A stretch of 64,000 bases of DNA from Methyloversatilis sp. (GTDB taxonomy: Bacteria > Pseudomonadota > Gammaproteobacteria > Burkholderiales > Rhodocyclaceae), in assembly GCA_016791045.1 (NCBI GenBank), contig JAEUNO010000036.1, forward strand, positions 27,620 through 91,619, written 5' to 3'. The position numbers were made by a program, and so were the translations under genes. A model generated the notes under the pieces. It saw only the letters and a list, made by a program, of their open reading frames with translations. It ran no database searches and was not told the origin of the DNA. Shown here piece by piece: positions 10,660 to 19,711 of this stretch. The stretch's first letter is position 1. Each line of letters starts with the position of its first letter.

Positions 10660-11438
10660 TGGCTGTCACCGTACACCCGACCGCCATCGTCGATCCCGCA
10701 GCGCAGCTCGCTGACGGCGTCGACATCGGCGCCTACAGTGTGATCGGCCCGCATGTCGAAATCGGCGCGGGCACGCGGGTGCATCCGCATGTCGTGATTG
10801 CCGGCCATACCAGGATCGGGCGCGACAACCGGATTCATCCGTTCTGCTCGATCGGTGGCGATCCGCAGGACAAGAAGTACGCCGGCGAGCCGACGCGCCT
10901 CGAGATCGGCGACCGCAACACCCTGCGCGAGTATGTGACGATGAATTGCGGCACCACGCAGGATGTCGGCGTCACTCGGGTCGGCAACGACAACTGGATC
11001 ATGGCCTATGTGCATGTGGCGCACGACTGTCAGGTCGGCAGCCATACGATCATGGCCAACAACACCGCGCTCGCCGGTCACGTGCATGTGGGCGACTGGG
11101 TCATTCTCGGCGGCTTCACCGGCGTGCACCAGTTCGTGCGCGTGGGTGCACACAGCTTCTGCGGTGTGCATTCCAGCGTGCTGCAGGACGTGCCGCCCTT
11201 CGTGCTGGCCAACGGTGTGCCGGCGACGCCGCATGGCATCAACAGCGAAGGCCTGCGCCGCCGCGGCTACAGCAGTGACGCCATCTCGGCAATCAAGCGC
11301 GCCTACAAGACGCTTTACCGCGAGGGACTGAGCCTGGACGACGCCAAGGCGGCCATCGCCGAGGCGGCGAAAGTGACTCCCGAAGTCGCCTTGCTGTCCG
11401 ACTTCCTCGCTTCGGGCGGTCGCGGCATCATCCGATAA
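10659..11438 (+). CDS. lpxA: UDP-N-acetylglucosamine acyltransferase
   Basis: LpxA performs the first acylation of lipid A synthesis. The 259-residue protein is built of hexapeptide repeats from the first residues ([20 protein letters not shown]) through about residue 190 and ends with the helical C-terminal domain. The catalytic His region [13 protein letters not shown] and the [13 protein letters not shown] segment are present. ATG 10659 overlaps the fabZ stop and its own TAA overlaps the lpxB ATG, so translation is probably coupled. Confidence 0.97.
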   Translation: MAVTVHPTAIVDPAAQLADGVDIGAYSVIGPHVEIGAGTRVHPHVVIAGHTRIGRDNRIHPFCSIGGDPQDKKYAGEPTRLEIGDRNTLREYVTMNCGTTQDVGVTRVGNDNWIMAYVHVAHDCQVGSHTIMANNTALAGHVHVGDWVILGGFTGVHQFVRVGAHSFCGVHSSVLQDVPPFVLANGVPATPHGINSEGLRRRGYSSDAISAIKRAYKTLYREGLSLDDAKAAIAEAAKVTPEVALLSDFLASGGRGIIR

Positions 11439-12595
11439 TGTCCGGCCGCATCACGGTGGCCATGGTCGCTGGAGAGGCATCCGGTGACCAGCTGGCTGCG
11501 CACCTGATCAAGGCGCTGCGCGACGTCCGGCCGGATATCGATTTCGTCGGCATCGGCGGCCCGCGCATGAGTTCAGCCGGCTTCGACGCCTGGTGGCCTG
11601 CCGAAAAGCTGTCGGTGCGCGGCTATTTCGAAGTGCTGCGGCACTATCGCGAACTGTCGGGCATCCGCCGCGCGCTGCTCGCCCGCCTTCTCCAGACGCG
11701 GCCGGCCGCCTTCATCGGTGTCGATGCACCGGATTTCAACCTGTGGCTGGAGCGCCGCCTGCGCGATGCCGGGGTGCCGGCGATCCATTACGTCAGCCCG
11801 TCGATCTGGGCCTGGCGAGGCGGACGCATCAAGGGCATCGCGCGCAGCGTGTCGCGCATGCTGTGCCTGTTCCCGTTCGAGCCGGCGCTTTACGAAAAGG
11901 AGGGCGTGCCGGTGAGTTATGTCGGCCACCCCTTCGCCGACGAGATATCTCCGCTGCCACAGCGTTTCGACGCCCGCGAACGGCTTGCGCTGCCGCAGGA
12001 TGCCCGCATCGTCGCGTTGCTGCCGGGCAGCCGGCAGTCGGAGTTGCGCTATCACGCGACGGTCTGGATCGAGACTGCAAGGCTGCTGCACGAGCGCCAT
12101 CCGGAACTGCGCTTCCTTGTGCCGCTGGCCACACGCGAGACGCGTGCCCTGTTCGAACAGGCGCTGTGGACCTGCAAGGCCAGGGAGCTGCCGATCACCA
12201 TCCTGTTCGGTCACGCGCGCGACGCGCTGATGGCCTGCGACGCCGCACTGGTGGCCAGCGGCACCGCGACGCTCGAGGCGGCGCTTTGTCGCGCGCCGCA
12301 CGTGATGGCCTACCGCATGCACGCACTCAGCTGGCAGATCATGAAGCGCATGGCCTACCAGCCCTGGGGCAGCCTGCCCAACATCATGGCTGGGCGCTTC
12401 GTCGTGCCAGAACGTTTGCAGGACGCCGCCACGCCACGCGAACTGGCGGATGCGCTCGACAGCCTGCTGGACGACGAGGCGGCGCGCGACGCGCAGATTG
12501 CAGAGTTCGAACGCATCCATGCGGTGCTGAGGCAGGGTACGGCGGCGCGCGCAGCGGCGGCCATCCTGCCGCATCTGCCAGCGGCCGCGCCGTGA
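11438..12595 (+). CDS. lpxB: Lipid-A-disaccharide synthase
   Basis: LpxB, a peripheral inner-membrane GT19 glycosyltransferase, joins lipid X to UDP-diacylglucosamine. The 385-residue product shows the N-terminal [16 protein letters not shown], the segment [14 protein letters not shown] and the nucleotide-binding [10 protein letters not shown], followed by [14 protein letters not shown]. These are diagnostic for the family. It shares one base with lpxA and four with rnhB. Confidence 0.97.
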   Translation: MSGRITVAMVAGEASGDQLAAHLIKALRDVRPDIDFVGIGGPRMSSAGFDAWWPAEKLSVRGYFEVLRHYRELSGIRRALLARLLQTRPAAFIGVDAPDFNLWLERRLRDAGVPAIHYVSPSIWAWRGGRIKGIARSVSRMLCLFPFEPALYEKEGVPVSYVGHPFADEISPLPQRFDARERLALPQDARIVALLPGSRQSELRYHATVWIETARLLHERHPELRFLVPLATRETRALFEQALWTCKARELPITILFGHARDALMACDAALVASGTATLEAALCRAPHVMAYRMHALSWQIMKRMAYQPWGSLPNIMAGRFVVPERLQDAATPRELADALDSLLDDEAARDAQIAEFERIHAVLRQGTAARAAAAILPHLPAAAP

Positions 12596-13191
12596 CGGGC
12601 ATCGACGGGTGGAAGGCTGCCGGCGTCGATGAAGCGGGTCGGGGACCGTTGTGCGGGCCGGTCTATGCAGCGGCGGTCATCCTCGACCCGACGCGGCCGA
12701 TCGATGGACTGAACGACTCCAAGAAGCTGTCCGAAAAGAAGCGCGAGGCGCTTGCACCACTGATCCGCGAGCGCGCGCTGGCCTGGGCAGTGGGCGTGGC
12801 GACGGTCGAGGAAATCGACCGCCTGAACATCCTGCACGCCTCGATGCTGGCCATGCGGCGAGCCGTCGAAGGGCTGGGCGTGCCGCCGGACGAAGTGCTG
12901 ATCGACGGCAATCGTGTGCCATCCGGACTGGTCGTGCCGGCGCGCGCCATCGTCGGGGGTGACGCCAGCGAGCCGGCGATTTCCGCCGCATCCATCCTCG
13001 CCAAGACCGGCCGCGATCACGAAATGATGGCGCTCGCGCTGCTCTACCCGCAATACGGCATCGCGCGCCACAAGGGCTATCCCACACCCGAACATCTGGC
13101 CGCGCTGCGCGAGCACGGGCCGTCGCCCATCCACCGTCGCAGCTTCGCGCCGGTGGCGCAAAGCGCGCTGGACTTCGGTTTGCCGGGCTGA
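12592..13191 (+). CDS. rnhB: Ribonuclease HII
   Basis: RNase HII removes ribonucleotides and RNA from RNA-DNA hybrids. From GTG 12592 the protein has 199 residues; motif [14 protein letters not shown] contains the first catalytic Asp-Glu pair, and the later acidic residues lie in LIDGN and in [17 protein letters not shown]. The GTG overlaps the lpxB TGA. In many betaproteobacteria the next gene is a SpoU/TrmH methyltransferase; here that gene lies 6.5 kb further on. Confidence 0.96.
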   Translation: MTGIDGWKAAGVDEAGRGPLCGPVYAAAVILDPTRPIDGLNDSKKLSEKKREALAPLIRERALAWAVGVATVEEIDRLNILHASMLAMRRAVEGLGVPPDEVLIDGNRVPSGLVVPARAIVGGDASEPAISAASILAKTGRDHEMMALALLYPQYGIARHKGYPTPEHLAALREHGPSPIHRRSFAPVAQSALDFGLPG

Positions 13192-13394
13192 CCGAACGTT
13201 CGGTCTGAATGCCTCGTTGCGGATCGGGCACGACCGGCGCGCGCGGCCGGGACACGCTTGCCGGTGATGCGCTGCTGTGCGCGGGCCAAGTGACCCTCGT
13301 CGGCGCGCTCATCGCCCGGCGTCGGCGGATGCCGCTCGTCCGGGCAGGGAAACGCCACTGACTTCGTTCTGCGATCAGCGTGCTGCCGGGCCGC

Positions 13395-13727
13395 TCAGTC
13401 CGGCCGGGTCAGGTGCACGGCCAGCCAGACCGAGGCGACGTCGGCATCGGTCTGGTCCACACGGTGGCGGCGGTGCGCCAGGATGAAGATCCAGTCGCCC
13501 GGCCGCAGTATCCGTGGCGCGTCCTCGTCGGCAAAACGCAGTGTCGCGGCGCCACTCAGCAAGGCCACCCACTCATCGTCCGGCTGGTCGTACCAGAATC
13601 CGGGCGGGCTGCTCTGGCCGGTCGATACGATGCGCTCGATGCGCACGCCGGGCCGGCCACACAGCGTGTCGATGCGCTCCGCTTGCTGCGTGCCTGCAGG
13701 CAGGCGGTCGAACAGATTGCCGTTCAT
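13395..13727 (-). CDS. Small cupin-domain protein
   Basis: The product from ATG 13727 has 110 residues and reads as a single cupin barrel. Residues in FWYDQPDDEWVALLSGAAT and RPGDWIFILAHRRHRVDQT match the two cupin motifs, and the histidines and acidic residues could bind a metal. The start overlaps the stop of the upstream cupin gene by 4 bases (ATGA), so the two are probably cotranscribed. The frame is open further upstream, but that part shadows the neighbour. The substrate is not known; nothing in the sequence ties it to the arsenic genes except proximity. Confidence 0.75.
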   Translation of the reverse strand: MNGNLFDRLPAGTQQAERIDTLCGRPGVRIERIVSTGQSSPPGFWYDQPDDEWVALLSGAATLRFADEDAPRILRPGDWIFILAHRRHRVDQTDADVASVWLAVHLTRPD

Positions 13728-14095
13728 GGCAGGCTGCCTTCCAGCAGTTCGGTGTCGGCATGCGCGTACGCCGGACTGCAGCAGCACAGGATGACCAGCG
13801 CCCCGGCGCCGGTGGCTTCGATGCAATGCGGTGTGCCGGGCGCAATGAGTACGGTGTCGCCTGCCGCCACGTCGAAACGCGCGTCGCCCAGCGTCATGCA
13901 GCCCTGGCCAGCGGTCACGTGATACAGCTCTTCAGTCACGCCGTGTCGATGCAGCAGGGTGCGCGCACCGGCGGGGATGGTCGCTTCCGCGAGGCTTTGT
14001 GCGCGCCCGCCGTGCAGCGAAGGGTGCATCAGTTCGCGGATCTGCGAGCCGTCCTTGGTGATGTAGGCGTGAATGTCGGAGCGGGCGGTTTTCAT
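13724..14095 (-). CDS. Cupin-domain protein
   Basis: A one-domain cupin of about 123 residues from ATG 14095; an in-frame GTG at 14125 would add ten residues. Metal-binding motif 1 is visible as RTLLHRHGVTEELYHVTAG (His-x-His, Glu), and motif 2 as GDTVLIAPGTPHCIEATG with its His. Such proteins are often small metal-dependent oxygenases, isomerases or sensors; the function here is unknown. It is the first gene of a two-cupin minus-strand unit diverging from arsR, separated by about 160 bases that also hold the arsR operator. Confidence 0.8.
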   Translation of the reverse strand: MKTARSDIHAYITKDGSQIRELMHPSLHGGRAQSLAEATIPAGARTLLHRHGVTEELYHVTAGQGCMTLGDARFDVAAGDTVLIAPGTPHCIEATGAGALVILCCCSPAYAHADTELLEGSLP

Positions 14096-14236
14096 CGGAT
14101 CGTCATCGGTGTCGGGTGCGGTCACGCATCAGCGTGCAGTGTGCCTGCAGGCGGAGCAGGTGGGTACGACCGCGGCGGCACGACCGGCTTCGACCCGACG
14201 CAGCGTCTGCCTGACGCCGGCTTCTTGCTCGATTTG

Positions 14237-14260
14237 ATAATTCAAGTATTATTGAATTAT
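14237..14260 (+). promoter_or_regulatory. Candidate ArsR operator overlapping the arsR start
   Basis: A perfect 9-bp inverted repeat, ATAATTCAA (14237-14245) and TTGAATTAT (14252-14260), is separated by 6 bases. This half-site pattern and spacing is typical of ArsR/SmtB-family operators. It runs into the arsR ATG at 14259, so bound repressor would block either promoter clearance or the very start of the transcript. It is also the most AT-rich spot in the divergent cupin/arsR region. Confidence 0.65.
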
Positions 14261-14585
14261 GGAAGAACAGGATGTCATCCGCTCGCTGTCGGCGCTTGCG
14301 CAGGAAATCCGCCTGCGCGTCTTTCGCGCCCTCGTCGTCGCCGGTCCCGACGGCATGACGCCCGGTGCGCTGGGCGACGCACTGGGTGTCGCGCCGACCA
14401 CGCTGTCCTTCCACCTGAAGGAATTGAGCCGCGCGGGTCTGATCGTGCCGACGCGCGATGGCCGGCATCTGATCTACCGCGCCGACTATGCGCAGATGAA
14501 CGCGCTGCTTGGCTATCTGACCGAAAACTGCTGCCGTGGCGCGTCCTGTGCCGAACCGGCAGCGCCTGTCTGCAAAACCTGTTGA
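14259..14585 (+). CDS. arsR: ArsR-family metalloregulator
   Basis: A 108-residue winged-helix repressor of the ArsR/SmtB family. The helix-turn-helix reads PGALGDALGVAPTTLSFHLK, followed by the wing around VPTRDGRHLIYR. The C-terminus is cysteine-rich: C91, C92 and C97, then C105 and C108. A Cys-Cys-x4-Cys arrangement near the C-terminus resembles the arsenite site described for the Acidithiobacillus ferrooxidans ArsR, rather than the alpha-3 site of the E. coli plasmid protein. No clear Shine-Dalgarno precedes ATG 14259, which sits inside the operator, so leaderless or weak translation is possible. It leads arsI-arsC-acr3. Confidence 0.93.
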   Translation: MEEQDVIRSLSALAQEIRLRVFRALVVAGPDGMTPGALGDALGVAPTTLSFHLKELSRAGLIVPTRDGRHLIYRADYAQMNALLGYLTENCCRGASCAEPAAPVCKTC

Positions 14586-14597
14586 ACGGAGTCCGCC

Positions 14598-15089
14598 ATG
14601 AAGCGCTTTCACGTCCATCTGCACGTCGACAATCTCGATCGCAGCATCGCTTTCTATAACCAGCTCTTTTCCGCGCAACCCGCTCGCCACGAAGCGGACT
14701 ACGCGAAATGGATGCTGGAAGATCCGCCGGTCAACTTCGCGATTTCCACCCGCGGCAGCCAACCCGGGATCGACCATCTCGGCATCCAGACCGACGACCC
14801 GACCGAACTCGCAGCGATGAAGGCGAGCGCCGAGGCAGCCGACATGTCGCTGCTGGACGAAGGGGCCACCAGCTGCTGCTACGCGCGCAGCGAAAAACAC
14901 TGGATCACCGATCCGCAGGGCATTGCGTGGGAACACTTCCATACGCTGGGTGACATTCCGGTGTTCAACGAAGCACCGGCTGTGGTGGCCGCTGAAGCGG
15001 CGGCGGCCTGCTGTGCGCCCAAGGCGCCCGTCACGCGCGGCAAGCCGCTGACCATCGGCGTCAAATCATCCGGTTCGGGCTGTTGCTGA
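14598..15089 (+). CDS. arsI: ArsI/CadI-family protein, probable C-As lyase
   Basis: A 163-residue vicinal-oxygen-chelate dioxygenase. ArsI enzymes use Fe(II) and O2 to break the C-As bond of trivalent organoarsenicals such as methylarsenite. The predicted metal ligands are H5 (RFHVHLHVDNL), H60 (GIDHLGIQ) and E112 (WEHFH), and the vicinal cysteines C93-C94 (TSCCYARSEKHW) correspond to the substrate-binding pair of characterised ArsI. A second Cys-Cys (around 136-137) and a terminal Cys-Cys lie in a 50-residue tail beyond the core domain. It follows arsR by 12 bases and precedes arsC, which supports an arsenic role over cadmium. Confidence 0.88.
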   Translation: MKRFHVHLHVDNLDRSIAFYNQLFSAQPARHEADYAKWMLEDPPVNFAISTRGSQPGIDHLGIQTDDPTELAAMKASAEAADMSLLDEGATSCCYARSEKHWITDPQGIAWEHFHTLGDIPVFNEAPAVVAAEAAAACCAPKAPVTRGKPLTIGVKSSGSGCC

Positions 15090-15090
15090 C

Positions 15091-15582
15091 ATGGGTGCGC
15101 CATTGAACGTGCTGTTTCTATGCACCCACAATTCGGCGCGCAGCATACTGGCCGAATGCCTGCTGAATCATCTGGGTACGGGACGTTTCCGCGCGTTTTC
15201 GGCCGGCAGCCAGCCGTCAGGACGGGTGAATCCGTTTGCGCTCCAGGCGCTGACCGAAGCGGGCGTGGATACGACCGGTGTGCGCAGCAAGAGTTGGGAC
15301 AGCTTCGCCGAATCCGGTGCGCCGCAGATGGACCTCATCATCACGGTGTGCGACAGCGCAGCCGGCGAGCCGTGCCCGGTCTGGCCGGGCCATCCGGCAA
15401 CTGCCCACTGGGGCTATGCCGACCCGTCCTCCGCAACCGGTCCGGACGCAGCAAGACTGATGGCCTTCCGCGACACGATGGCACTGATCCGTCGTCGGCT
15501 CGAAATACTGGTCGCGCTCCCGGCCGAACGCCTGGATGCGCTTCGCCTTGAACACACCGCGCGCAGTCTGGCCGATCGCTGA
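15091..15582 (+). CDS. arsC: Arsenate reductase, low-molecular-weight phosphatase type
   Basis: The 163-residue protein belongs to the LMW tyrosine phosphatase fold used by thioredoxin- or mycothiol-dependent arsenate reductases. The P-loop CTHNSARS places the nucleophile at C11 with Arg at 17. Further cysteines at C87 (LIITVCDSA) and C95 sit where the thioredoxin-coupled enzymes carry their redox pair. It reduces As(V) to As(III), which Acr3 next door would export. The start is the ATG one base after the arsI stop. Confidence 0.92.
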   Translation: MGAPLNVLFLCTHNSARSILAECLLNHLGTGRFRAFSAGSQPSGRVNPFALQALTEAGVDTTGVRSKSWDSFAESGAPQMDLIITVCDSAAGEPCPVWPGHPATAHWGYADPSSATGPDAARLMAFRDTMALIRRRLEILVALPAERLDALRLEHTARSLADR

Positions 15583-15591
15583 GGCCATCCA

Positions 15592-16602
15592 ATGGGACTG
15601 TTCGAACGTTGGCTGAGCGTCTGGGTGGCGGCGTGCATCGCGGCGGGCGTGGGCCTCGGTCTGCTGGCGCCCCGTGCATTCGAGGCGGTTGCGGCGCTGG
15701 AATTCGCCCACGTGAATCTGGTGGTCGCGGTGCTCATCTGGGTGATGATCTACCCGATGATGATCCAGATCGACTTCGCGGCGGTGCGCGACGTCGGGCG
15801 CCGGCCGCAGGGTCTGGTGCTCACGCTGGTCATCAACTGGCTGGTCAAGCCCTTCACGATGGCGGCGCTCGGCGTGCTGTTCTTCCGCTATCTGTATGCG
15901 CCCTGGGTCGATCCGCAATCGGCCACCGAATACATCGCCGGCATGATCCTGCTCGGCGTCGCGCCCTGTACGGCAATGGTGTTCGTATGGAGCCAGCTGA
16001 CGAAAGGGGACCCCGCCTACACGCTGGTGCAGGTATCGGTGAATGATCTGGTCATGGTGGTCGCGTTCGCGCCCATTGCGGCCTTCCTGCTCGGTGTGAC
16101 CGATGTGGCGGTGCCCTGGGAAACGCTGCTGCTGTCGACGCTGCTGTATGTGGTGCTGCCGCTGGTCGCCGGCGTGCTGACGCGGCGCGTGCTGCGCGAC
16201 GGCGCTGCGCTGGCGCGTTTCGTGGTGCGACTGAAACCGGCGTCAATCGTCGGTCTGCTGGCCACGGTCGTGCTTCTTTTCGGTTTCCAGGCGGAGACGA
16301 TCTGGGCACAACCGCTGGTGATCGGTCTGATCGCGATTCCGCTGATCATCCAGACCTACGGCATCTTCGCCATTGCCTTCATTGCAGCGCGTCGCATGAA
16401 TTTATCGTATGGCGTGGCGGCGCCTGCCTGCCTGATCGGCACCTCGAATTTCTTCGAACTGGCGGTTGCAGTGGCGATTTCGCTGTTCGGCCTGCACTCC
16501 GGCGCTGCACTGGCCACGGTGGTGGGCGTGCTGGTCGAAGTTCCGGTCATGCTGTCGCTGGTGGCGTTCACCAACCGGAACAGACACTGCTTCCCGAGTT
16601 GA
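15592..16602 (+). CDS. acr3: Acr3-family arsenite efflux permease
   Basis: Acr3 (often annotated arsB) is an inner-membrane arsenite/proton antiporter of about ten spans. The 336-residue protein is strongly hydrophobic, with the conserved Cys of the fourth span ([11 protein letters not shown]) and the conserved Glu of the ninth or tenth span ([11 protein letters not shown]), the two residues considered essential in this family. It lies 9 bases after arsC and ends the arsenic operon. Confidence 0.93.
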   Translation: MGLFERWLSVWVAACIAAGVGLGLLAPRAFEAVAALEFAHVNLVVAVLIWVMIYPMMIQIDFAAVRDVGRRPQGLVLTLVINWLVKPFTMAALGVLFFRYLYAPWVDPQSATEYIAGMILLGVAPCTAMVFVWSQLTKGDPAYTLVQVSVNDLVMVVAFAPIAAFLLGVTDVAVPWETLLLSTLLYVVLPLVAGVLTRRVLRDGAALARFVVRLKPASIVGLLATVVLLFGFQAETIWAQPLVIGLIAIPLIIQTYGIFAIAFIAARRMNLSYGVAAPACLIGTSNFFELAVAVAISLFGLHSGAALATVVGVLVEVPVMLSLVAFTNRNRHCFPS

Positions 16603-16903
16603 ATCGTCACCTTGAACGGAACCCGATTTTCGCGGGGAGGTCTTGATTCGTGTCGGGCGTGCCCCCACGTGCGACGGTGGCGATGTGCGGATGAAGCTTT
16701 ACTGCACGCGTTGATATATTGGGTACAATCGAATCGTGGACGCGATCCGCAGTTCGGCCGGCATGTCATCCGTGGTGTCTGCAGGTGCTGATCCTGCCGG
16801 TGTGTGACGAGTGGAAAATTTTTTAGATTGAGTCTAAAATCCAGCCCGCTCGGTTAGAAAATAAGATGTTTTCCTCCACCCACGAAGAAAGAAAGGAATA
16901 CAG
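16603..16903. other. Intergenic region upstream of ahpC
   Basis: About 300 bases with no credible ORF on either strand. It is more AT-rich than its surroundings. It contains a promoter-like stretch near 16710-16730 (TTGATA, TACAAT, though too closely spaced to be a normal pair) and the 19-bp dyad described separately at 16821-16839. The ahpC ribosome-binding site (AAAGGAA) is at the end. No terminator for acr3 was recognised. Confidence 0.6.
16821..16839. promoter_or_regulatory. Inverted repeat in the ahpC promoter region
   Basis: TTTTAGA (16821-16827) and TCTAAAA (16833-16839) form a perfect 7-bp dyad around TTGAG, about 65 bases before the ahpC start. The position and the AT-rich half sites suit a regulator operator. 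It does not match the OxyR pattern I know, nor the PerR/Fur box, so the regulator is unassigned. Confidence 0.45.
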
Positions 16904-17467
16904 ATGTCCCTCGTCGGAACAACCGTTAAACCCTTCAAGGCAACCACTTACCACAACGGCAAGTTTGTAGACATCACCGAAGCTGACCTGAAGGGCAAGT
17001 GGTCGGCATTCGTGTTCTACCCGGCCGACTTCACATTCGTGTGCCCGACCGAACTGGGCGACCTGGCCGACATGTACGGCGAGTTCCAGAAGATCGGCTG
17101 CGAAATCTATTCGATTTCCACCGATACGCACTTTGTGCACAAGGGCTGGGCCGATGCGTCCGACACCATCCGCAAGATCAAGTACCCGATGATCGGTGAC
17201 CCGACCGGTGCGATCACCCGCAACTTCGACGTGATGATCGAAGAAGCCGGTCTGGCGCTGCGCGGCACGTTCGTGATCGACCCGGAAGGCAAGATCCGCA
17301 TGGCCGAAATCGTCGAACTCGGCATCGGTCGTGACGCCAAGGAACTGCTGCGCAAGGTGCAGGCTGCCCAGTACGTGACGTCGCATCCGGGCGAAGTCTG
17401 CCCCGCCAAGTGGACGCCGGGCGCGCAGTCGATGGTCCCGTCGCTTGACCTGGTCGGCAAGATCTAA
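16904..17467 (+). CDS. ahpC: Alkyl hydroperoxide reductase subunit C (2-Cys peroxiredoxin)
   Basis: AhpC reduces hydrogen peroxide and organic hydroperoxides in the cytoplasm and is re-reduced by AhpF. The 187-residue protein has the peroxidatic Cys in [17 protein letters not shown] and the resolving Cys in [13 protein letters not shown], both in the canonical AhpC1 context. The start is preceded by AAAGGAA. It is separated from ahpF by a hairpin terminator, which would let ahpC be made in excess of ahpF. Confidence 0.97.
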   Translation: MSLVGTTVKPFKATTYHNGKFVDITEADLKGKWSAFVFYPADFTFVCPTELGDLADMYGEFQKIGCEIYSISTDTHFVHKGWADASDTIRKIKYPMIGDPTGAITRNFDVMIEEAGLALRGTFVIDPEGKIRMAEIVELGIGRDAKELLRKVQAAQYVTSHPGEVCPAKWTPGAQSMVPSLDLVGKI

Positions 17468-17484
17468 AGCTTCACCGTTGTACG

Positions 17485-17531
17485 CGCCCGGGCCCAGGAG
17501 TTTCATTCGCCTGGCCCGGGCGTTTCATTTT
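17485..17531 (+). terminator. Terminator or attenuator between ahpC and ahpF
   Basis: A GC-rich stem, CGCCCGGGCC-C-AGG (17485-17498, with one bulged C) pairing with CCTGGCCCGGGCG (17510-17522), has an 11-base loop and is followed by TTTCATTTT. The imperfect T-tract suggests partial termination, a common way to keep ahpC above ahpF. Confidence 0.7.
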
Positions 17532-17562
17532 GTCAGTCCGAAAACAGGAAGCTGAACAGACC

Positions 17563-19152
17563 ATGCTCGATGCCACCCTCAAGGGCCAGTTGCAGGCCTA
17601 CCTCACGAAGCTTGTCCACCCGATAGAGCTGGTGGCGTCGCTGGACGACAGCGATGCTTCGCGCGAACTGCAATCACTGCTGGCGGAAATCGCCGAACTG
17701 TCGAACCTGATCACGCTGGTCGAGAAGCGCGACGACGACGAGCGCAAGCCCTCGTTCTCGATCAACCGCAAGGGTGGCGACATGAAGCTGCGCTTCGCCG
17801 CCATTCCGCTCGGCCATGAATTCACCTCGCTGGTGCTGGCGCTGCTGCAGGCGGGCGGGCATCCGCCGAAGGTTGAACAGGAAGTGATCGACCAGATCAA
17901 GGCGCTCGACGCCGACTTCCACTTCGAAGTCTTCATGAGCCTGTCCTGCCACAACTGCCCGGATGTCGTTCAGGCGCTCAACCTGATGGCAGTGCTGAAC
18001 CCGCGCGTCAGCGCGGTCACGATCGACGGCGCGCTGTTCCAGAAGGAAGTCGAAGAGCGCCAGATCATGGCGGTGCCGATGATCTTCCTGAACGGTCAGC
18101 ACTTCGGTCAGGGCCGCATGACGATCGAGGAAATCCTTCCGAAGCTGGATACCAAGGTCGCCGAGCGCGAAGCCGAAAAGGTGTCGGCGCGCGCACCGTT
18201 CGACGTGCTGGTCGTCGGTGGCGGGCCAGCCGGCACGGCGGCGGCGATCTACGCCGCGCGCAAGGGCATCCGCACCGGGCTGGTCGCCGAGCGCTTCGGC
18301 GGTCAGGTGATGGATACACTGGGCATCGAGAACTTCATTTCGGTGAAGGAAACCGAAGGGCCCAAGCTGGTCGCCGCGCTGGAAGAGCACGTGAAGGCCT
18401 ACGACATCGACGTGATGAACCTGCAGCGGGTCGACAAGCTCGTGCCGGCAGCGGACGCCGGCGACGGCTACATCCATCTGACGCTGGCCAGCGGTGCCAC
18501 GCTGAAGAGCCGCTCGGTCATCCTGTCGACCGGTGCGCGCTGGCGCGAAATCAACGTGCCGGGCGAGCGCGAATACCGCAACCACGGCGTGGCCTACTGC
18601 CCGCATTGCGACGGTCCGCTGTTCAAGGGCAAGAATGTGGCCGTGATCGGCGGCGGCAATTCCGGCGTCGAGGCGGCGATCGATCTGGCCGGCGTGGTCG
18701 GTCACGTGACGCTGATTGAATTCGACAAGCAGCTGCGCGCCGACGCCGTGCTGCAGCGCAAGCTGCACAGCCTGCCGAACGTCAAGGTCATCACGCATGC
18801 GCAGACGAAGGACATCGTCGGTGACGGCAAGAAGGTCAATGGCCTGAACTACATCGATCGTACGAGCGGCGAGTTGAACCATGTCGATCTGGAAGGCGTA
18901 TTCATCCAGATCGGTCTGGTGCCGAACACCGAATGGTTGAAGGGTTCGTCCATGACGCTGACCAGGTACGGTGAGATCGACATCGATGCCCGCTGCGAAA
19001 CGTCGATTCCGGGCGTGTTCGCGGCCGGTGACGTGACCACCGTGCCGTACAAGCAGATCATCATCGCCATGGGTGAAGGATCGAAGGCCGCCATCAGCGC
19101 ATTCGATTACCTGATCCGGCACTCGGCGCCGGAAGCGGCTGCTGCGGCCTGA
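17563..19152 (+). CDS. ahpF: Alkyl hydroperoxide reductase subunit F
   Basis: AhpF is the NADH- and FAD-dependent disulfide reductase of AhpC. From ATG 17563 the protein has 529 residues, starting [14 protein letters not shown] like known AhpF; an in-frame TTG-type extension to 17530 is not supported. It has an N-terminal double thioredoxin fold with CHNC, an FAD-binding [12 protein letters not shown] near residue 210, the redox CPHC ([10 protein letters not shown]), an NADH-binding [12 protein letters not shown], and a C-terminal [12 protein letters not shown]. The arrangement is complete. Confidence 0.96.
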   Translation: MLDATLKGQLQAYLTKLVHPIELVASLDDSDASRELQSLLAEIAELSNLITLVEKRDDDERKPSFSINRKGGDMKLRFAAIPLGHEFTSLVLALLQAGGHPPKVEQEVIDQIKALDADFHFEVFMSLSCHNCPDVVQALNLMAVLNPRVSAVTIDGALFQKEVEERQIMAVPMIFLNGQHFGQGRMTIEEILPKLDTKVAEREAEKVSARAPFDVLVVGGGPAGTAAAIYAARKGIRTGLVAERFGGQVMDTLGIENFISVKETEGPKLVAALEEHVKAYDIDVMNLQRVDKLVPAADAGDGYIHLTLASGATLKSRSVILSTGARWREINVPGEREYRNHGVAYCPHCDGPLFKGKNVAVIGGGNSGVEAAIDLAGVVGHVTLIEFDKQLRADAVLQRKLHSLPNVKVITHAQTKDIVGDGKKVNGLNYIDRTSGELNHVDLEGVFIQIGLVPNTEWLKGSSMTLTRYGEIDIDARCETSIPGVFAAGDVTTVPYKQIIIAMGEGSKAAISAFDYLIRHSAPEAAAAA

Positions 19153-19243
19153 CGCCGCGGGCGACATGGACCGGCGGCGGTAAGATACCGCCTGTCCGTC
19201 CGCGGCATTGCGCCGCGGCGGACGGTTACCGGAATCCTCTGCC

Positions 19244-19711
19244 ATGTCGCCCACACCCCTGTTGCTGTTCTTCCACATCGCGGCCGTCTCGATCTGGGTC
19301 GGCGGCATGTTCTTCGCCTATGTCTGCCTGCGCCCGGTCGCGGCGGTCCAGCTTGAGCCGCCGGCCAGGCTGCGTCTGTGGCGCGCGGTGTTCGGCCGCT
19401 TCTTCCCGTGGGTATGGGCGGCCGTCGCACTCATCCTTGGCAGTGGTCTGACCATGATGCTGGCGGTTGGCATGAAGGATGCGCCGCTGCACTGGCATCT
19501 GATGCTGGCCGCGGGTCTGGTCATGATGGCCGTATTCATGCACGTCTTCTTCGCGCCGTACCGGCGGCTTCTGCGTGCGGTCGACGCATCCGACTGGCCG
19601 GCCGGCGGCGCCGCGCTGGCGCAGATCCGCAAGCTGGTCGGCTTCAACACCGTGCTCGGTTTCGTCACCATCGCGACGGCGACGCTGGGACGCTGGCTGG
19701 TTGCCGGATGA
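19244..19711 (+). CDS. CopD-like four-span membrane protein
   Basis: A 155-residue integral membrane protein from ATG 19244 with four predicted spans. The first reads LLLFFHIAAVSIWVGGMFFAY, with the His and the WVGG pattern typical of the CopD/DUF family. The third span begins with HWHLML. CopD homologues have been linked to copper uptake or haem-containing membrane complexes, but no copper genes lie nearby. Its stop overlaps the ATG of the methyltransferase gene by 4 bases. Confidence 0.75.
   Translation: MSPTPLLLFFHIAAVSIWVGGMFFAYVCLRPVAAVQLEPPARLRLWRAVFGRFFPWVWAAVALILGSGLTMMLAVGMKDAPLHWHLMLAAGLVMMAVFMHVFFAPYRRLLRAVDASDWPAGGAALAQIRKLVGFNTVLGFVTIATATLGRWLVAG

Noticed and set aside
13192-13394. 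Possible mobile-element scar after rnhB
   Set aside because: I looked for terminal repeats and transposase remnants and saw none; only short random dyads.
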